Below are positions 1 through 5,708 of a stretch of 6,221 nucleotides of DNA, in pieces. Position 1 is the first letter of the stretch. Each line of letters starts with the position of its first letter. The DNA comes from Campylobacterota bacterium (GTDB taxonomy: Bacteria > Campylobacterota > Campylobacteria > Campylobacterales > SZUA-545): NCBI GenBank assembly GCA_025997415.1, contig BNUO01000092.1, positions 1 to 6,221 on the forward strand. Direction: 5' to 3'. The position numbers and the translations under genes were made by a program. The notes below the pieces were generated by a model that did not search any database, was not told where the DNA came from, and saw only the letters and a list, made by a program, of their open reading frames with translations.

Positions 1-924
1 GACAAGTTGTAGATTCCACCGATCGCCAATCTCGCTTTTTTTTCGTTTTGTAGCAGAGGGATTTTCTACGCGATAGTCGCTTATAGCGGCAGCCATAATT
101 AAAACAGGTTTTTTACCGTTATTGACTGGCAAACTTTCGATCAAACTGCTTAAAACGCTCAACATCTCTTCCGCGCTTTTTGCTTCGTAAAATCGGACGG
201 GCAGAAACGGATCACTTACGCTTCCAACCAGCGTCGTTTTTGCGCCTAAACAATATGCTGCTTTGGCTAATGCAATCGCCATTTTGCCGCTGCTTTTGTT
301 GCCAATCGATCGCACAGCGTCGATCGGTTCGTGCGTGCCGCCGCCCGTGATTAGTACGGTGCGATCCGCCCAAAAATCCTGCTGTGCCAATAGGCGCGCG
401 ATCTCAAAAACAATCGTTTCAGGCTCTGCAAGTCTGCCAACGCCACACTCGCCGCAGACAAGTTCGCCTTCATCGCCGATCACGCTCCAGCCGCTTGCCA
501 TGAGCGTTTTCAGCGCTTTTACGATCGCGCTGTTTTCGATCATTGCGCTATTTGCGGCGGGTGCGATGAGTTTGGGCGCACGGCACGCTAACGCAACTTG
601 GAGCAGTAGATTATCCGCGATGCCGCTTGCGAGTTTGGCGATCGTGTTTGCCGACGCGGGAGCGATCGCAAGCACTTCAGCCCATTTTCCCAGCGCAATA
701 TGGTTGTTTTCATTCGCCCAGCTTTCGCTTGAGTTGGTCAAAACGCCAGCGCCGGTGATCGCTTCAAATGTAACAGCGCCAATAAATCTTTCGGCGGCGG
801 GGGTCATTACAACACGCACAACTGCTCCAGCTTTGATCAAAAGCCTCGCTAAATATGCCGCTTTGTAGGCACTAATGCTACCCGTTACACCCAGCGCTAT
901 GCGGCGATTTTGCAACAGTTTCAC
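1..924 (-). CDS. coaBC: Bifunctional phosphopantothenoylcysteine decarboxylase / phosphopantothenate-cysteine ligase, 3' end cut by window edge
   Basis: This protein joins cysteine to 4'-phosphopantothenate (CoaB, CTP-dependent) and then decarboxylates the product (CoaC, FMN-dependent), giving 4'-phosphopantetheine for coenzyme A in the cytoplasm. I translated 308 residues from a GTG at 924-922. The CoaC half (about 1-180) has the FMN-site GVTGSISAYKAA (12-23), H75 aligning with the catalytic His of E. coli Dfp, the PASANT motif (89-94), N125, and the flap GELVCGECGVGRL with C157. The CoaB half starts near 188 with LITGGGTHEPID, then N209 in GNKSSGKMA and MAAAISDYR (277-285). E. coli Dfp is about 406 residues, so roughly 100 C-terminal residues lie beyond the left edge. 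The GTG overlaps the glmU stop as GTGA, which points to translational coupling; no convincing Shine-Dalgarno sequence precedes it. One oddity is PAAN instead of the usual PAMN at 122-125. The identification is firm. Confidence 0.95.
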   Translation of the reverse strand, partial: MKLLQNRRIALGVTGSISAYKAAYLARLLIKAGAVVRVVMTPAAERFIGAVTFEAITGAGVLTNSSESWANENNHIALGKWAEVLAIAPASANTIAKLASGIADNLLLQVALACRAPKLIAPAANSAMIENSAIVKALKTLMASGWSVIGDEGELVCGECGVGRLAEPETIVFEIARLLAQQDFWADRTVLITGGGTHEPIDAVRSIGNKSSGKMAIALAKAAYCLGAKTTLVGSVSDPFLPVRFYEAKSAEEMLSVLSSLIESLPVNNGKKPVLIMAAAISDYRVENPSATKRKKSEIGDRWNLQLV

Positions 925-2222
925 GGTTTTTTACCAAAAAATCTTGCAAAAAATCCCGCAAAGGATTTCTGCGGCGAACGAGACAATACCAGATCGCCTT
1001 CATTTGGATTTTTCGTTACGGTTGTACCCGCGCCAATGAGTACATTATCGGGAATAGTTACGGGCGCGACTAACTGCGTGTCCGAACCGATAAAAACATT
1101 TTTTCCGATAACCGTTTTGTGTTTGTTTTTGCCATCATAATTGCAGGTGATCGTTCCCGCGCCTATGTTAGTTCCTTCGTCAATTTCTACATCGCCCAGA
1201 TAGCTCAAATGTCCCGCTTTTACGCCGTTTAATCTCGCTTTTTTTGTTTCGACAAAATTACCGATGTGTGTATTGCTGATCTCACAGTTTGGTCGCAGAT
1301 GTGCAAACGGTCCGACATCGCTGTCGGTTACGATACTATCTTCAATCACGCTGTGCGCTTTGATCGTTGATCGCGTTACGCGGCTTTTGCCCAGTACAAC
1401 AACACCATTTTCGACTACGCATTCGCCTTCAAATGTCGCATTTGCGTCGATGAAAATCGTTTCGGGCAGGCGCATTAAAACGCCTCTGATCATCAATGAT
1501 TCTTTCAGTCGCGCTTGGTGGATATTTTCTGCGATCGCAAGTTCTGCTTTGCTATTAACTCCCATCAAAATCTCGCTATCGCCCCAGACGGCGCTAACCT
1601 CTCGTCCGCTTTCGTTTGCAAGAGCGATTAGATCGGTGATATAAAACTCATTTTGCGCATTTTGGTTGGTGAGTTTCGGTAGATTTTCGCGCAAAAAATG
1701 AGCGGAAAATGCGTACGCGCCGCCGTTGATCGTGTTGATCGCTTTCGTTTCGGCGTCCGCGTCTTTTTCTTCGACGATTCTTAGTACGCGATCTTTTTTG
1801 ATCACAACGCGCCCGTAGCCTGTCGGATTTGGCGAAATAAACACGGCGAGCGTTGCATCGGCTCTGCCGGCAGCGAGGCTGCGCACAAAACCGGCGTCAA
1901 TCAGCGGCATATCGCCGTTTAGCACCACGATCCGATCGTGCTTTGGCGCAGCCGCCATAACCGCGCCGCCCGTGCCCGGAAACCGCAGGTGATCTTGACG
2001 AACGCACTTCGCAAGCGGAAACTCTTCGTTGATGTGCGCTTCAAGCCGTTCAGCCTCGTGAAAGAGCACAACCTGCACATCATCGCTGACCGCAAGCGCC
2101 GCCATAACGGGGTAGTCGATCATCGCGCGACCGCTTAAAGTGTGCAAAACTTTGGGCAAAGCGGACTTCATCCGAGTGCCCGCGCCCGCCGCAAGGACAA
2201 TAACTGATACACTTTGAGGCAT
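921..2222 (-). CDS. glmU: Bifunctional UDP-N-acetylglucosamine pyrophosphorylase / glucosamine-1-phosphate N-acetyltransferase
   Basis: GlmU acetylates glucosamine-1-phosphate with acetyl-CoA and then uridylylates it to UDP-GlcNAc, the precursor of peptidoglycan and lipid A, in the cytoplasm. The protein is 433 residues; E. coli GlmU is 456, and shorter forms are usual in Campylobacterota. The uridylyltransferase domain (about 1-225) shows LAAGAGTRM (10-18) with K24, PGTGGA (82-87), GDMPL (103-107), GYGRVV (135-140), NEFYITDLI (191-199) and N223 in GVNSKAEL. The C-terminal left-handed beta-helix (about 245-410) has the hexapeptide-repeat pattern, HLRP around R310, K328, KAGHLSYLGD with the probable catalytic H338, and the near-invariant block at 354-370 (GAGTITCNYDG then NKHKT). 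PGTGGA replaces the enterobacterial LGTGHA and resembles the PGTAGA I recall from Campylobacter. The ATG at 2222 places the P-loop-like motif at the normal distance from the N-terminus. It is first in a unit with coaBC. Confidence 0.97.
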   Translation of the reverse strand: MPQSVSVIVLAAGAGTRMKSALPKVLHTLSGRAMIDYPVMAALAVSDDVQVVLFHEAERLEAHINEEFPLAKCVRQDHLRFPGTGGAVMAAAPKHDRIVVLNGDMPLIDAGFVRSLAAGRADATLAVFISPNPTGYGRVVIKKDRVLRIVEEKDADAETKAINTINGGAYAFSAHFLRENLPKLTNQNAQNEFYITDLIALANESGREVSAVWGDSEILMGVNSKAELAIAENIHQARLKESLMIRGVLMRLPETIFIDANATFEGECVVENGVVVLGKSRVTRSTIKAHSVIEDSIVTDSDVGPFAHLRPNCEISNTHIGNFVETKKARLNGVKAGHLSYLGDVEIDEGTNIGAGTITCNYDGKNKHKTVIGKNVFIGSDTQLVAPVTIPDNVLIGAGTTVTKNPNEGDLVLSRSPQKSFAGFFARFFGKKP

Positions 2223-2239
2223 TTAGAGTCCAAAAATGT

Positions 2240-2255
2240 GATGTTTAACCACATC
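2240..2255. repeat. Perfect inverted repeat (5 + 6 + 5) in the divergent promoter
   Basis: GATGT and ACATC are exact reverse complements separated by TTAACC. The dyad directly abuts a second one at 2256-2270. It lies between the two divergent start codons, about 30 bases upstream of the proposed motA transcription start, so it could bind a regulator. A five-base arm is short and may occur by chance. Confidence 0.3.
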
Positions 2256-2270
2256 TTAACACGGTGTGAA
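2256..2270. repeat. Imperfect palindrome (7 + 1 + 7, one mismatch) in the divergent promoter
   Basis: TTAACAC and GTGTGAA flank a central G and pair at six of seven positions, with a perfect core ACAC-G-GTGT. It ends one base before the proposed motA -10 box and covers the weak minus-strand -10 candidate, so a protein bound here could affect both directions. No known regulator motif was recognised. Confidence 0.3.
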
Positions 2271-2271
2271 T

Positions 2272-2277
2272 TAGAAT
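2272..2277 (+). promoter_or_regulatory. Candidate sigma-70 -10 box for the motA operon
   Basis: TAGAAT matches the TATAAT consensus at five of six positions and lies 30 bases upstream of the motA ATG, preceded by GTGTGAAT. No recognisable -35 hexamer is found 16-18 bases upstream; -35 conservation is poor in Campylobacterota promoters. A start near 2284 would give a leader of about 24 bases that contains the motA Shine-Dalgarno sequence. This is a motif match only. Confidence 0.35.
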
Positions 2278-2296
2278 GCTCTACTTTATTTCGCTT

Positions 2297-2304
2297 GGGC
2301 AGGT
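2297..2304 (+). promoter_or_regulatory. Shine-Dalgarno sequence of motA
   Basis: GGGCAGGT lies just upstream of the ATG at 2308, with AGG four bases from it. It supports this start, which also gives the conserved MDL N-terminus of PomA-type proteins. It is one of only two clear ribosome-binding sites on the plus strand; the other precedes the aminotransferase. Confidence 0.5.
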
Positions 2305-2307
2305 ACA

Positions 2308-3072
2308 ATGGATTTAGGTTCGATTGTTGGATCGGTGATGGTCATCGCGTGTTTGGCATACGCGATTATGTTGGGCGTGGGGATCGGTCCGTATATCGAT
2401 GTCCCCTCGCTTATTATTGTGATTGGAGGAGCGCTCTCCTCAACTCTCATCAGCTTCAAGATGGAGCAGCTCAAAAAAGTCGGCAAGGTGGTAACGATTA
2501 TCTTCAAACCACAAACTTTCGACATTCCCTCGCTGGTTCGCAAGCTGGTCGATTACTCAACCGTCGCAAGGCGCGATGGGATTTTGGCTCTGGAAGCGCC
2601 CGTCAATCAAGAGGAGAATCTCTTTTTGAAAAAAGGGCTGGCGATGGCGGTCGATGGCAATGAGCCAGATGTGATCCGCTCGCTTTTGGAGCTGGAAACT
2701 GACGAATCGAGCAACCGCCACAAAGGTTATGCGGCGATTCTTGATCAGTTTTCGGGTCTGGCGGGCAGTTACGGAATGATCGGAACGCTGATCGGACTTG
2801 TGGCGATGCTGCTGAATATGTCTGACCCAAGCGCGATCGGTCCTGCGATGGCGGTGGCGATCATCACGACGCTTTATGGCGCGGTGTTTGGAAATGTGAT
2901 TGCATCGCCTATGGCAAACATACTGATGATCCGCAATAACGACGAGGTGATGGTTCGTAACCTGATCATCGAAGGGATTATGTCGATCCAAGCGGGCGAT
3001 AACCCCAGAACGCTGGAGCAGAAACTGCTTGGATTCCTGCCGCCCGGCGAGCGCATTAGCCAGTTTGAGTAA
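2308..3072 (+). CDS. motA: Flagellar motor stator protein MotA (PomA-like)
   Basis: MotA surrounds a MotB dimer in the inner membrane; ion flow through the complex drives the rotor. The protein has 254 residues, the length of Vibrio PomA (about 253) rather than E. coli MotA (295). Four membrane segments are evident at about 4-24, 33-51, 147-170 and 176-203, with a large cytoplasmic loop at 52-146. R88 and E96 in ARRDGILALE match the charged rotor-contacting residues of PomA. The block GMIGTLIGLVAML (156-168), then GPAMAVAIITTLYGA (178-192), is PomA-like, and T160 and T188 align with PomA T158 and T186, implicated in sodium selectivity. P201 aligns with E. coli P222. Unusually, the proline equivalent to E. 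coli P173 is replaced by G153 in AGSYGMIGT. The C-terminus ERISQFE recalls campylobacterial MotA. motB starts three bases after the stop codon. Sodium use is inferred, not shown. Confidence 0.95.
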   Translation: MDLGSIVGSVMVIACLAYAIMLGVGIGPYIDVPSLIIVIGGALSSTLISFKMEQLKKVGKVVTIIFKPQTFDIPSLVRKLVDYSTVARRDGILALEAPVNQEENLFLKKGLAMAVDGNEPDVIRSLLELETDESSNRHKGYAAILDQFSGLAGSYGMIGTLIGLVAMLLNMSDPSAIGPAMAVAIITTLYGAVFGNVIASPMANILMIRNNDEVMVRNLIIEGIMSIQAGDNPRTLEQKLLGFLPPGERISQFE

Positions 3073-3075
3073 CTA

Positions 3076-3858
3076 ATGGCGAAGAAAAAAACGGAGGATT
3101 GCCCAAAGTGCGTGCCAAGATGGGTCGTGCAGTTTGGCGATATGATGAGCCTGTTGCTCGTGTTTTTTATCTTGCTGCTCTCAATGAGTACGATCGATGC
3201 CAAAAAGGTCAATGAGGCGATCGGCTCGCTTGTGGGCGCGTTGAGCGTGCTTGAAGGCGGCACACAGAGCGAGGTCTCCAGAGAGCGAATGCAGCTTGCT
3301 ACGCCGATCGTCAATCAGTCCGAAACCGACGAGACGGTCAATCGCGTTACGGTAACGATCTCGGAGTTTAACGAGATCATCAGGCGGCAGGGCGGCGAGG
3401 AGACAATCCAAGTTAAAGAGGCGATCGAAGGGTTTATAATCCAGCTTCCAGCCTCGCTACTCTTTCGTGAGGGAAGCGACAAGATCATCAGTAACGACGC
3501 GATCTTGCTGCTCAAGCGGATCGCAATGCTCACAGCCGGTATGCCGAAGGATTTGGAGATCGTTGTGCGCGGGCATTCGGACAATCAAGAAGCGTTGGGC
3601 AGCGCGGCATTTGTCGATGGCTGGTCGCTTTCGACTGCGCGGGCGGTTTCGGTTGTCAAGCAACTGATCGTCAATGGCATTAGTCCCCAGCGGCTTAGCG
3701 CGGCGGGATACTCCAATTTTCAGCCGATCGCCACGAATGACACGGCGCAAGGCAGGGCGCGAAATCGCCGCGTTGAGATTCACTTTTTGGGCAAGGACAA
3801 ATCGAGTGAGGGCAAAGCGCCCAAGAGCGTGCTTGATCTGCCGCGAAATGGTCGATAA
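3076..3858 (+). CDS. motB: Flagellar motor stator protein MotB (PomB-like)
   Basis: MotB anchors the stator to peptidoglycan and carries the ion-binding aspartate. The protein has 260 residues. A short cytoplasmic N-terminus with C9 and C12 (DCPKC) leads to one membrane helix at about 18-38, FGDMMSLLLVFFILLLSMS, where D22 is the ion-binding residue. This helix resembles PomB and Bacillus MotS more than E. coli MotB. Residues 41-62 (DAKKVNEAIGSLVGAL and on) are in the position of the plug, followed by a linker to about 115. The OmpA-like peptidoglycan-binding domain spans about 120-240, with LLFREGSDKI, RGHSDN (165-170), LSTARA (185-190), RLSAAGYS (206-213) and ARNRRVEI (228-235). It follows motA by three bases with no strong Shine-Dalgarno sequence, suggesting coupled translation that would balance stator subunits. 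The PomB-type helix suggests sodium coupling, but this is not certain. Confidence 0.95.
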   Translation: MAKKKTEDCPKCVPRWVVQFGDMMSLLLVFFILLLSMSTIDAKKVNEAIGSLVGALSVLEGGTQSEVSRERMQLATPIVNQSETDETVNRVTVTISEFNEIIRRQGGEETIQVKEAIEGFIIQLPASLLFREGSDKIISNDAILLLKRIAMLTAGMPKDLEIVVRGHSDNQEALGSAAFVDGWSLSTARAVSVVKQLIVNGISPQRLSAAGYSNFQPIATNDTAQGRARNRRVEIHFLGKDKSSEGKAPKSVLDLPRNGR

Positions 3859-4605
3859 GTGCGGTTGATGGCGCGGATCGTTTTTGTTTTCGGTGCTCTT
3901 GCCGCCGCCGCATTTGCCGCAGATGTGTTGCAGTTGCCGACGGTCGATCTGCGGATCAACGCGCCCGAAAATCCGACACAGCTTGTACAGACTTTGAATA
4001 TCGTCATTATTTTGACCGTACTGGTGCTTGCGCCATCGCTTGTCATGATGATGACGAGTTTTACGCGGCTTTTGATCGTGTTTGGATTTTTGCGGCAGGC
4101 GCTGGGCACACAGCAGATGCCGCCCAATCAGATACTCGTTTCTATGGCGTTAATTCTCACATTTTTCATCATGGAACCGGCGTTAAATCAGGCGTGGGAA
4201 ACGGGGATCGTGCCATATATGAATGAGGAAATTGGATATGCGGAGGCGTTTGATCGTGCGATCGCGCCGTTTGAAGATTTTATGCTGCGAAACACGCGAG
4301 AAAAAGATCTTGCGCTGTTTTTGCGGATTCGCGGCGAAGGAAATATCCAAAGCGAAGCCGATCTAAGTTTGGCTATCTTGCTGCCCGCATTTATGATTAG
4401 CGAACTCAAAACCGCATTCGAGATCGGATTTTTGCTCTATCTGCCGTTTTTGGTGATTGATATGGTGGTCAGTTCTGTGCTAATGGCAATGGGTATGATG
4501 ATGTTGCCGCCTGTGATGATCAGTCTTCCGTTCAAAATTATACTATTTATTATGGTTGATGGTTGGAATCTGATCATCGGTTCTGTCGTGCAGAGTTTTA
4601 GATGA
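3859..4605 (+). CDS. fliP: Flagellar type III export gate protein FliP
   Basis: FliP is the main subunit of the FliPQR export gate in the inner membrane, through which rod, hook and filament proteins leave the cell. The protein has 248 residues, the normal family length. A hydrophobic N-terminal stretch (about 4-20, ending AFA-AD) looks like the cleavable signal peptide known for FliP. Further membrane segments lie at about 47-68, 92-106, 187-215 and 222-244. Family landmarks are SFTRLLIVFGFLRQALGT (67-84), PAFMISELKTAFEIGF (176-191) and the Met-rich stretch MAMGMMMLPP (209-218), probably the methionine gasket. The start shown is a GTG directly abutting the motB stop (TAAGTG); an in-frame ATG at 3868 would remove three residues and leave a more typical signal peptide, and neither has a clear Shine-Dalgarno sequence. 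The stop overlaps trmA by four bases. No fliO, fliQ or fliR lies alongside. Confidence 0.96.
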   Translation: MRLMARIVFVFGALAAAAFAADVLQLPTVDLRINAPENPTQLVQTLNIVIILTVLVLAPSLVMMMTSFTRLLIVFGFLRQALGTQQMPPNQILVSMALILTFFIMEPALNQAWETGIVPYMNEEIGYAEAFDRAIAPFEDFMLRNTREKDLALFLRIRGEGNIQSEADLSLAILLPAFMISELKTAFEIGFLLYLPFLVIDMVVSSVLMAMGMMMLPPVMISLPFKIILFIMVDGWNLIIGSVVQSFR

Positions 4606-5708
4606 ATTGCGAATGGTTTGGCGAGTGCGGATCGTGCACGCTGCCGTTAGAATACAACGATCAGCTTGCGATCAAAAAGCGAGATTTTTTAGCGCAATTT
4701 GAGCCGTTTGGCGTTAAAGATATAGAAGTTTTTACTTCGGCAAAAAGCCATTATCGAAATCGCGGCGAGTTTAGAGTTTGGCACGAAGAGAGTGGCGGAC
4801 TCACGCTGGCAATGTTCAAGAAAAACGGGCTGGTTGCAGTTAGCCACTGCCCCGCAATGCACAAGAGATTCAATGAAATGATCGGTGGAGTTCTGGCATT
4901 TTTGGACGAACGCAGTATATCGCGATCGCTTTTTGAAATTGACTTTTTATCATCAACCGATGGCGCTGATTTCATACTGATTTTGATCTACCACAGAGCG
5001 ATCGACGATGAATGGGTTAATTTAGCGCAGCAGCTTGCCGATCGTTACCATATATCGGTGATCGGACGAAGCAAAAAACAAAAGATTGTTATAGGAAATG
5101 AGTATATCAATGAAACAGTATTTGTCGGCGGCGATCGGTATAGTTTTATTCAATCTTTTGCAAGTTTCACGCAGCCAAACGGCGGCGTTAATGCCCAAAT
5201 GATCGGCTGGGTAACGAATATGGCGGCAAAGAGCAGAGGCGATTTTTTGGAGCTGTACTGCGGAAATGGCAACTTTACCATTCCTGTTTCAAAACAGAGC
5301 GATCGCGTTGTTGCGATTGAGCAGAACAAAAATGCGATTGTGATTGCAAAAACCAATGCCGAAAATAATCATAGTAAAAATATATCATTTGTGCGAATGA
5401 ATGCAAACGAATTTTCAGACGCGCTCCGCAAAGTGCGAGAGTTCAATCGACTAAAAGAGATTGATTTAGATAGCTATCATTTCAAAACCGCGCTGGTCGA
5501 TCCACCCCGCGCAGGACTTGATCTAGGTTCGTTAGAGATCATTTCGCAGATCGATAGCATTATCTATATCTCTTGCAATCCAATTTCACTTGCAGAAAAT
5601 CTGCAAACATTGACACAAACACACTATATCACGCACGCTGCGATATTTGATCAGTTTCCATATACGCATCATATTGAGTGCGGAGTTTACCTTGAAAGGA
5701 ATAAATGA
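4602..5708 (+). CDS. trmA: tRNA (uracil-5-)-methyltransferase TrmA with RumA-type cysteine motif
   Basis: TrmA transfers a methyl group from S-adenosylmethionine to C5 of U54 in the tRNA T-loop. The protein has 368 residues, the size of E. coli TrmA (366), and aligns along its length: SHYRNRGEFRVWH (49-61), SFTQPN-like FASFTQPN (186-193), the AdoMet site FLELYCGNGNF (215-225), VREFNRLKEIDLDSY (278-292), DPPRAGLD (300-307), the nucleophile C325 in YISCNP, and DQFPYTHHIECG (350-361) with the probable base E359. Unlike E. coli TrmA it has C3-x5-C9-x2-C12 and later C83, close to the iron-sulfur ligand pattern of RlmD/RumA (C81, C87, C90, C162), without an N-terminal TRAM domain. TrmA is preferred over RlmD because of the whole-length match and the missing TRAM. 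The ATG overlaps the fliP stop (ATGA), and the stop overlaps the next gene likewise. The gene is visibly richer in AT than motA and motB. Confidence 0.9.
   Translation: MNCEWFGECGSCTLPLEYNDQLAIKKRDFLAQFEPFGVKDIEVFTSAKSHYRNRGEFRVWHEESGGLTLAMFKKNGLVAVSHCPAMHKRFNEMIGGVLAFLDERSISRSLFEIDFLSSTDGADFILILIYHRAIDDEWVNLAQQLADRYHISVIGRSKKQKIVIGNEYINETVFVGGDRYSFIQSFASFTQPNGGVNAQMIGWVTNMAAKSRGDFLELYCGNGNFTIPVSKQSDRVVAIEQNKNAIVIAKTNAENNHSKNISFVRMNANEFSDALRKVREFNRLKEIDLDSYHFKTALVDPPRAGLDLGSLEIISQIDSIIYISCNPISLAENLQTLTQTHYITHAAIFDQFPYTHHIECGVYLERNK
5695..5700 (+). promoter_or_regulatory. Shine-Dalgarno sequence of the aminotransferase gene
   Basis: AAAGGA lies four bases upstream of the ATG at 5705, inside the end of trmA. 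It supports independent initiation of the last gene in addition to stop/start coupling, and it decides the start. Confidence 0.6.

Larger units (their letters stand above)
2223..2307. promoter_or_regulatory. Divergent glmU / motA intergenic promoter region
   Basis: These 85 bases separate the glmU and motA start codons and must hold promoters for both the minus-strand glmU-coaBC unit and the plus-strand motility operon. The stretch is clearly richer in AT than the flanking genes. On the minus strand a weak -10 candidate TAAGAT lies at 2258-2253, which would start glmU transcription about 25 bases before its ATG. A better plus-strand -10 candidate is listed separately. I see no convincing sigma-54 GG-N10-GC element and no clear sigma-28 box. 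Two neighbouring dyads (2240-2255 and 2256-2270) occupy the middle and could be operator sites. That the region is a promoter follows from gene orientation; the exact elements are inference. Confidence 0.7.

Noticed and set aside
263..868. Plus-strand open frame of 201 codons
   Set aside because: It lies antisense to coaBC, whose minus-strand translation shows all catalytic motifs. The long frame is a side effect of codon bias, and its product is a low-complexity Ala/Ser/Thr-rich sequence with no recognisable domain.
1264..1644. Plus-strand open frame of 126 codons
   Set aside because: It is antisense to the glmU beta-helix coding region and resembles no known protein.
2237..2255. CRP-like site (TGTGA with a partial second half) upstream of motA
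   Set aside because: The second half does not match TCACA at the required six-base spacing; only loose partial matches with seven-base spacing occur on the minus strand, and classical CRP is not expected in this group.
2223..2307. Sigma-54 or sigma-28 flagellar promoter for motA
   Set aside because: No GG-N10-GC pair at proper spacing before the start and no sigma-28 -10 box could be found; a sigma-70-like -10 box is the better candidate.
2214..2663. Plus-strand open frame of 149 codons spanning the divergent promoter
   Set aside because: It would start inside the glmU 5' end and read through motA in another frame; motA is unambiguous and the alternative product has no family features.
2557..2991. 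Minus-strand open frames opposite motA
   Set aside because: They are rich in His and Arg from reading membrane-protein codons backwards and have no supporting ribosome-binding site or homology.
4602..5708. Calling the methyltransferase RlmD/RumA (23S rRNA m5U1939) because of its cysteines
   Set aside because: There is no N-terminal TRAM domain, and E. coli TrmA-specific stretches such as VREFNRL, IDL-SY and DQFPYTHH are present, so TrmA fits better.
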